Source: Erpetoichthys calabaricus (lineage: Eukaryota; Chordata; Cladistia; Polypteriformes; Polypteridae). Taken from it: a stretch of DNA of 64,000 nt. The notes under the pieces were generated by a model. That model had not been told where the DNA came from, made no database searches, and was given only the letters and a program-made list of their open reading frames with translations. Shown piece after piece: positions 57,243 through 64,000 of the stretch. A program made the position numbers and the translations under genes. How positions within the stretch are numbered: the stretch's first letter is position 1; each line of letters begins with the position of its first letter. The stretch lies in assembly GCF_900747795.2 (NCBI RefSeq), contig NC_041401.2, positions 1,208,823 to 1,272,822 on the forward strand. Direction: 5' to 3'.

Positions 57243-58859
57243 GCATCCGGAAAGTATTCCCAGCGCTTCATCACTGTTTCCACATTTTGTTATGTTACAG
57301 CCTTATTCCAAAATGGATTAAATTCATTTTTTTCCTCAGAATTCTACACACAACACCCCATAATGACAACGTGAAAAAAGTTTACTTGAGGTTTTTGCAA
57401 ATTTTATTAAAAATAAAAAAAACTGAGAAATCCTATGTCCATAAGTATTCACAGCCGTTGCTCAATACTTTGTCGATGCCCCTTTGGCAGCAATGACAGC
57501 CTCAAGTCTTGTTGAATATGATGCCACCAGCTTGGCACACCTATCCTTGGCCAGTTTGGCCCATTCCTCTTTGCAGCACCTCTCAAGCTCCATCAGGTTG
57601 GATGGGAAGCGTCGGTGCACAGCCATTTTAAGATCTCTCCAGAGCTGTTCAATCGGATTCAAGTCTGGGCTCTGGCTGGGCCACTCAAGGACATTCACAG
57701 AGTTGTCCTGAAGCCACTCCTTTGATATCTTGGCTGTGTGCTTAGGGTCGTTGTCCTGCTGAAAGATGAACCGTCGCCCCAGTCTGAGGTCAAGAGCGCT
57801 CTGGAGCAGGTTTTCATCCAGGATGTCTCTGTACATTGCTGCAGTCATTTTTCCTTTATCCTGACTGGTCTCCCAGTCCCTGCTGCTGAAAAACATCCCC
57901 ATAGCATGATGCTGCCACCACCATGCTTCACTGTAGGGATGGTGCCAGGTTTCCTCCAAACGTGACGCCTGGCATTCACACCAAAGAGTTCAATCTTTGT
58001 CTCATCAGACCAGAGAATTTTCTTTCTCATGGTCTGAGAGTCCTTCAGGTGCCTTTTGGCAAACTCCAGGCAGGCTGCCATGTGCCTTTTACTAAGGAGT
58101 GGCTTCCGTCTGGCCACTCTACCATACAGGCCTGATTGGTGGATTGCTGCAGAGATGGTTGTCCTTCTGGAAGGTTCTCCTCTCTCCACAGAGGACCTCT
58201 GGAGCTCTGACAGAGTGTCCATCGGGTTCTTGGTCACCTCCCTGACTAAGGCCCTTCTCCCCCGATCACTCAGTTTAGATGGCCGGCCAGCTCTAGGAAG
58301 AGTCCTGGTGGTTTCGAACTTCTTCCACTTACGGATGATGGAGGCCACTGTGCTCATTGGGACCTTCAAAGCAGCAGAAATTTTTCTGTAACCTTCCCCA
58401 GATTTGTGCCTCGAGACAATCCTGTCTCTGAGGTCTACAGACAATTCCTTTGACTTCATGCTTGGTTTGTGCTCTGACATGAACTGTCAACTGTGGGACC
58501 TTCTATAGACAGGTGTGTGCCTCTCCAAATCATGTCCAGTCAACTGAATTTACCAGAGGTGGACTCCAATGAAGCTGCAGAAACATCTCAAGGATGATCA
58601 GGGGAAACAGGATGTCACATGAGCTCAATTTCGAGCTTCATGTCAAAGGCTGTGAATACTTATGGACGTGGGATTTCTCAATTTTTTTATTTTTAATAAA
58701 TTTCCAAAAATTTTAAACTTTTTTCATGTTGTCATTATGGGGTGTTGTGTGTAGAATTCTGAGGAAAAAAATGAATTGAATCCATTTTGGAATAAGGCTG
58801 TAACATAACAAAATGTGGAAAAAGTGATGAAGCGCTGGGAATACTTTCAGGATGCACTG
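57239..58859 (-). mobile_element. Tc1-like DNA transposon, copy 2, nearly intact transposase
   Basis: Terminal inverted repeats cagtgcatccggaaagtatt and its complement ending gatgcactg; TA at 58860-58861. The minus-strand transposase starts MSEHKPSMKSKELSVDLRDR (58480) and keeps the HTH, GRPSKLSDRGRRAL and WSDETKIELFG. It shifts frame near 57,860: copy 1 reads aagggaaag there and this copy has one base fewer. It then continues with FIFQQDNDPKHTAKIS, LEWPSQSPDLNPIEQLWRDL and the end STRLEAVIAAKGASTKY. All three catalytic acids (D, D, E) are present but split over two frames. Confidence 0.95.
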
Positions 58860-58889
58860 TATATGTATGTGTATGTATATGTGTATATG

Positions 58890-58930
<41 letters not shown>

Positions 58931-58932
58931 TT
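58860..58932. repeat. (GTAT)n/(TA)n microsatellite
   Basis: tatgtatgtgtatgtatatg then a (ta)n run. Confidence 0.85.
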
Positions 58933-59073
58933 GAAATAGTTTACTGTCAAATAAATGCAAAGAGTACGCGACACGTTTTTCGCCCTCAGATTGCTGGCCA
59001 ACCACAAGCGTTACCTGGTAGGTAACCACCCATACAATCAGATTGTGACACAGACTACGAATGCCGTGAATAT

Positions 59074-59203
59074 ATCCATCCATCCATTTTCCAACCCGCT
59101 GAATCCGAACACAGGGTCACGGGGGTCTGCTGGAGCCAATCCCAGCCAACACAGGGCACAAGGCAGGAACCAATCCTGGGCAGGGTGCCAACCCACCGCA
59201 GCG
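59074..59203 (-). repeat. SINE 3' tail, reverse orientation
   Basis: ccatccatccattttccaac, cacagggtcacgggggtctg, gctggagccaatcccagcca and gggcagggtgccaacccacc. It is the same fragment type as at 32.7 kb. Confidence 0.75.

Positions 59204-59207
<4 letters not shown>

Positions 59208-59252
<45 letters not shown>
59208..59252. repeat. (AT)n microsatellite
   Basis: Pure at repeat of about 22 units next to the third Tc1-like element. Confidence 0.95.
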
Positions 59253-59254
<2 letters not shown>

Positions 59255-59261
59255 CTGTATA

Positions 59262-60814
59262 CACAGTCATATGAAAAAGTTTGGGAACCCCTTGTAATTC
59301 TTTGGGTTTTTGTTTCTCATTGGCTGAACTTCCTTTTAATATCTGACATGCCTTATGGAGACAGTAGGATTTCAGCAGTGACATTAAGTTTATTGGATTA
59401 ACAGAAAATATGCAATACGCATCATCACAAAATTAGACAGGTGCATAAATGTGGGCAGAGATATGACATCAATACTTAGTTGAGCCTCCTTTTGGCCTCT
59501 AGACACTGTCCTCCTATAGCCTCTGATGAGTGTCTGATTCTGGATGGAGGTATTGTTGACCATTCTTCATACCAAACCTCTCCAGTTCAGTTCAATTTGA
59601 TGGACAGCCTGCTTCAAATCATCCCATAGATTTTCGATGATATTCAAGTCAGGGGACTGTGTCGGCCATTCCAGAACATTGTACTTCTCCCTCTGCATGA
59701 ATGCCTTGTCATTGTCTTGTTGGAATATCCAACCCCTGCATAAGTAACTTCAACTTTGTGACTGATGTTGAACATTATCCTGAAGAGTTGGTTGATATTG
59801 GGTTGAATTCATCCGACCCTCGACTTTAACAAGGGCCCCAGTCCCTGAACTGGCCACACAGCCCCACAGCATGATGGAACCTCCACCAAATGTGACAGTA
59901 GGTAGCAGGTGTTTGTCTTGGAATGCAGTGTTCTTCTTCCGCCATGCAAAGCGCTTTTTGTTATCACCTAATAACTCAACTTGTGTCTCATCAGTCCAAA
60001 GCACTTTGTTCCAAATGAATCTGACTTGTCTAAATGAGCATTGGCATACAACAAGCGACTCTGTCTGTGGCGTGAGTGCAGAAACGGCTTCTCTCTCATC
60101 ACCCTGCCATACTGATGTTCTGAATTGTAGAACGATGTACAGATACACCATCTGCAGCCAGATGTTCTTGCAGGTCTTTGGAGGTGATCTGTGGTTGTCT
60201 GTCACCATTCTCACAATCCTGCTCATATGCCGCTCCTGTATTTTTCTTGGCCTGCCAGACCTGCTGGTTTAACACCAACTGTGCCTGTGGCCTTCCATGT
60301 CCTGATTCCATTCCTTACAGTTACAGAAACTGACAGTTTAAACCTCTGAGATGGCTTTTTGTAGCCTTCCCCTAAACCAGGAGACCCAACAATCTTTGTT
60401 TTCAGATCTTTGGAGAGTTGCTTTGAGGATCCCATGCTGTCACTCTTCAGAGGAGAGTCAAAGGGAAGGAAGCACAACTTGTAATTGGCCACCTTAAATA
60501 CCTTTATATCTCATGATGGGACACACCTGTCTATGAAGTTCAAGGCTTAACGAGCTCATCAACCAATCAGCATTGAGCAGTGACAGGCATTCAAATCAGC
60601 ACAATGACAAGGGGACCCACATTTGTGCACAGCCAGTTTGTCACATTTGATTTCATTTCATACAACTAAATACTGCGTCACTAAAAATCTTTGTTCGGAA
60701 AACACCGCAGTACTCCTAGCAAATGAAAGACATACCACTGATATCTTTAGTGTTGAAAGGAGAGTCAATTATTATGCAGGCTGAGAGGGGGTCCCAAACT
60801 TTTTCATATGACTG
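59262..60814 (-). mobile_element. Third Tc1-like transposon, different family, degraded
   Basis: Inverted ends: cagtcatatgaaaaagtttg on the left and its complement ending catatgactg, then TA at 60815-60816. Minus-strand transposase pieces: MGSSKQLSKDLKTKIV and GEGYKKPSQRFKLSVS (HTH), WTDETQVELLGDNKKRFAWR with the first Asp, and PTVTFGGGSIMLWGCVASSG. The rest is scattered in other frames. Several frameshifts and stops; inactive. The family differs from the 28.6 and 57.2 kb copies in both ends and protein. Confidence 0.9.
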
Positions 60815-61635
60815 TACTTTCTCCGCTATTATATATAAAATGTCTTTGTGCCTCCCTCATTTTAGACTGTGTCCACACCACTCCATGTCAGTTTAAAATC
60901 GCAGACGTCCGTCTCCGTTTCTGCATTTCGTCCACTTTGGCCCAACGTTTTAACTCTCTCAGTGTGGATGTTGACTTTTGATGAAATTCGCCGGAGAGGA
61001 AGGTAATCAGTTGTAAACAGTGAGAAAACCCTCCATTACTTTTCAGTTCAACTCTGTTTGCTAGAAGGAACATTAGCTTTGTTGATTTGTCAAATTGCCC
61101 TCGGTTCTGTGCGCATGTGTTAGCAGCAAAGAGCTGACAACCCCTAAAATGGCATCGACGTCTGGCGAGAGCCCAAAGAAAAGGCGCTAAGCAGAATCCT
61201 CCATGGACGGCGTATTTGCATATTCCCGCCGAATCAAGAGTCGGACAACGATTTTGATGCAAGTGATCTGGAGATGGAGATCAAAAATGAAAGTGACATA
61301 CTGGCATCAGCTGATTGTGGTGCTGAACGCATTCGTGTAACCGATACACATACGGCGGCATTCGTCTGGGCCGCTTACGATGGCAAGAGGTACAAACCAG
61401 GTGGCCTTGCACTGTGACTGCCACCATCTCCCACCCACTGCATGAAGATAGCCAGGCAGCTGGCCGGCCGTGAATTCCTGCTGGCCATTGAGAGATAAGC
61501 TGGCAACAAGAGCAGCAACAGCAGACGTCAACAGGTGATTTACATGTGCAGCCATTGCTTTGTGTGCCCTCAGTCTCCACTTAACAAGTTTTCAATGGCG
61601 TCCGTGATGAGCTCATTTTAAATTCACCGTCTCGA
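60815..61635. other. Intergenic, nothing recognised
   Basis: It starts with a TA-rich word (tattatatataaaatg). The minus frames 61262-60888 and 61580-61281 contain no recognisable domain. Confidence 0.45.
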
Positions 61636-61639
61636 CTCC

Positions 61640-61800
61640 CCTTCATCATTTTAAACACTTCAGTCAGTTAGGTAGGTCTCCTCTTCATCTGCACATGAGG
61701 CCTCACCAGTGTGTTATAAAGCTTGAGCAGAACCTCCTGGGATTCATCAAGGAGCTAAATAACCTGACATTCTGTGAGCCTTCTTAATGGCTATAGATAT
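61640..61800 (-). mobile_element. CR1-like LINE 3' fragment
   Basis: Reverse complement of the window-start LINE tail: ggcctcaccagtgtgttata, gagcagaacctcctgggatt and cctgacattctgtgagcctt occur in the expected order. Confidence 0.65.
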
Positions 61801-61817
61801 GAACACCTATTAGTGAA

Positions 61818-61884
61818 TCTGTCTGTCTGTCTGTCTGTCTCTATTATATAGCACTTTTCACATCTATCTGTTATATAGTGCCTT

Positions 61885-61937
<53 letters not shown>

Positions 61938-61944
61938 TATATAG

Positions 61945-61991
<47 letters not shown>

Positions 61992-62131
61992 GTTATATAG
62001 TGCCTTTCTATCTATCTGTTATATAGTGCCTTTCTGTCTGTCTATCTGTTATATAGTGCCTTTCTGTCTGTCTATCTATCTGTTATATGGTGCCTTTCTG
62101 TCTGCCTATCTATCTATCTGTTATATAGTGC

Positions 62132-62197
<66 letters not shown>

Positions 62198-62212
62198 GTT
62201 ATATAGTGCCTT

Positions 62213-62251
<39 letters not shown>

Positions 62252-62402
62252 GTTATATAGTGCCTTTCTGTCTGTCTCTGTCTGTCTGTCTATCTATCTA
62301 TCTGTTATATAGTGCCTTTCTATCTATCTGTTATATAGTGCCTTTCTATCTATCTACTATATAGTGCCTTTCTGTCTGCCTATCTATCTATCTGTTATAT
62401 AG

Positions 62403-62443
<41 letters not shown>

Positions 62444-62494
62444 GTTATATAGTGCCTTTCTATCATTCTGTTATATAGTGCCTTTCTGTCTGTC

Positions 62495-62525
<31 letters not shown>

Positions 62526-62612
62526 GTTATATAGTGCCTTTCTATCTATCTGTTATATAGTGCCTTTCTGTCTATCTGTCTCTATCAATCTATCCATCCA
62601 TCCATCCATCCA
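61818..62612. repeat. Composite array of (CTGT)n, (CTAT)n and a GTTATATAGTGCCTTTC word
   Basis: Tetranucleotide runs are punctuated about fifteen times by gttatatagtgcctttc, giving higher-order units of roughly 30-70 bp. It ends in (ccat)n. The open frame across it (CLSICYIVPFCLS type) is repeat-encoded. Confidence 0.97.
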
Positions 62613-62614
62613 TC

Positions 62615-62890
62615 CAGTGCTGTTTTGTCCTTTTTGTAGCCTGGAGACCCAAACTGCACCCAGGACTCCAGAGGAGGTCTCACCAGTGTGTTGAGCAGAA
62701 CTTCCTGGGACACGTCAAGGCGCTGTATGTATAACCTGACTTTCTGTGAGTCTTCTGATTGGCCCCTGCACACGTCTGACCAGTTGATAGTCCACCGCGA
62801 CTCCTAATTCCTTCTCATAAGGCAGACTCTCGATTTTGAGACCCCCTTTGTGTATTTAAACCTCACAACATAACAGCTGGGCACAGAAAA
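62615..62890 (-). mobile_element. CR1-like LINE 3' fragment
   Basis: Minus orientation: gagacccaaactgcacccag gactcc, gaggtctcaccagtgtgttg, cgactcctaattccttctca taaggcagactctcg. It mirrors 230-480 of the LINE at the window start. Together with the 61.64-61.80 kb piece it brackets the tetranucleotide array. Confidence 0.7.
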
Positions 62891-64000
62891 GTAAAAGCAG
62901 TTAAAGTTCCGCTGGTTACACACCAAAGACAGCGGCGGGGGCACAGTTAGGACTTGGCCAAGTCAAACTACTCGAACCTTGTGGATTACGATCCCCTCGC
63001 CCGCAGACCTCCAGCTGCTGTTCAGTGAGACAAGTGTGAAGATCAATGGAAGTGATCGGAGTGGGTGTGTGTGTGTAAATGTACCAATCAGAAGGGCCAT
63101 CCACATTCTCCTGCCCAAGTGGTGCACTCTTTTCCCACATGTGGGTGCAGTTAGTTGGCACCTAACAACTGGTTTGGCATGAGTGGGCTCTTGGATGGAT
63201 GGATGGACGGACTGGAACCCTGCCCGCAGCTGTCCCTTGTTTTGCACTCAGCGCTGCCCTGAAAGGCCTCGACCCTCTGCCACCCTCAACTGGATTAAGT
63301 GGGCTGAAGCCCACCAAGTTAGTGCCCTGCCCATATGTCATTCATTCAGTACTGGTGGGCACTGCGCCTTGCGTTGCTCTTTCCACATACGCCTACCTTC
63401 AGTTGTACCCAAGGCCCATTTAATGACGTCTTCCTCCTCGATTCTCCCTGTGAGTTTTTTATTCTGCTTACTTGCATTCTCGCCATACAATTTTGCAATG
63501 TTGGCACAGTTGGCTTCTCGCTTTGCGTGGTTAACAATTTCCTCCGTCAGGTGAGCGAGTGTCTCATTCTGCCCACTGGCCACCTTTCACCTTCCTTCCT
63601 TCCTTCCTAAGCTCTTGAACTTGCAGCCTGGCGTGTTCTTTGGGCTCCAGGCCGGTGTCACAGAGGCTTGTCACCCCCTGCCTGCCACCTTTGTGCTGCG
63701 TCTTGCGTTTATCTGACTGAACGTTTGGTTTTTCTGCAGATCGTGTTGTGCTGAGCAGTTGCTTTTCTTGTTGTTTGTTCTTCAGGTCTGTGCCATTTCA
63801 GTTAACGGGAAATCTCCACCTTCGACCTCGGTGACATTTTATTTTTTTCATCTTTCCTCTGACATTCAGGCCTGCCATGAGCTGCCATTATCTTCTTTTA
63901 TACAAGGTGTGAAAAAGTATGTGCCCCTCCCTCCCTGCTGTCCTCTGTGTTTGTTTGTCTGTCACAGGGAAAGGAACCCTGGTGAGCTCCTAGGGCAGCA
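62891..64000. other. Window end, no recognised gene
   Basis: No named repeat. One donor-like site, ccgtcag|gtgagc, at 63551. The minus frame 63583-63338 (ASGQNETLAHLTEEIVNHAK) is lysine-rich but matches nothing I know and lacks clear splice context. Confidence 0.4.

Noticed and set aside
62026-62364. 112-codon open frame of CLSIYLSICYIVPF type
   Set aside because: Encoded entirely by the tetranucleotide array.

Overview
This is vertebrate nuclear DNA, most likely from a ray-finned fish. The genes are split into short exons with consensus splice sites. The spacers are full of fish-type repeats: L2 and CR1-like LINEs, tRNA-derived SINEs, Tc1-like and piggyBac transposons, and many minisatellites and microsatellites. 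The constant reuse of an L2-tail word (tatatagcgcctttc) and the SINE type suggest a bichir or reedfish (Polypteriformes), but that is inference from memory.

Four host genes can be read exon by exon. The 3' half of ADAM23 runs on the + strand (2409-20228; its metalloprotease and N-terminal exons lie before the window). FAM237A, the neurosecretory-protein-GL type peptide precursor, is on + (33193-35148). DYTN (dystrotelin) is on - (39388-35251). MDH1B is on - (44584-39808). As far as I recall this is the gene order and orientation of human 2q33, so it is an old conserved block. FASTKD2, the next human neighbour, is not visible.

The strongest biology is in ADAM23. Two tandem transmembrane exons, each exactly 91 nt and with identical phases, are followed by one shared tail exon. 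The frame makes them mutually exclusive: taking both gives an immediate stop in the second exon, and skipping both gives an immediate stop in the last exon (a secreted form). UGC-rich and UCUUC-rich tracts flank the first of the pair.

MDH1B and DYTN have RFX X-box-like sites just upstream of their start codons, fitting a ciliary or ependymal programme. The MDH1B protein has lost the catalytic His of malate dehydrogenase. FAM237A and DYTN converge with about 100 bp between a poly(A) signal and a stop codon.

The non-coding space contains several arrays of regulatory-looking words: cAMP-response elements at 30-31 bp spacing (12.5 kb), AGGTCA half-sites (25.6-26.7 kb), and three clusters of CTCF-core-like words (27.3-27.65, 33.9-34.9 and 37.0-37.6 kb).

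From 44.6 kb to the end no complete gene is recognisable. That part holds a divergent candidate first exon, a second CpG-rich promoter-like block near 50 kb, a decayed LINE, two Tc1-like transposons, and a composite tetranucleotide array (61.8-62.6 kb). I saw no retroviral, LTR-type or Polinton-type coding remnant.
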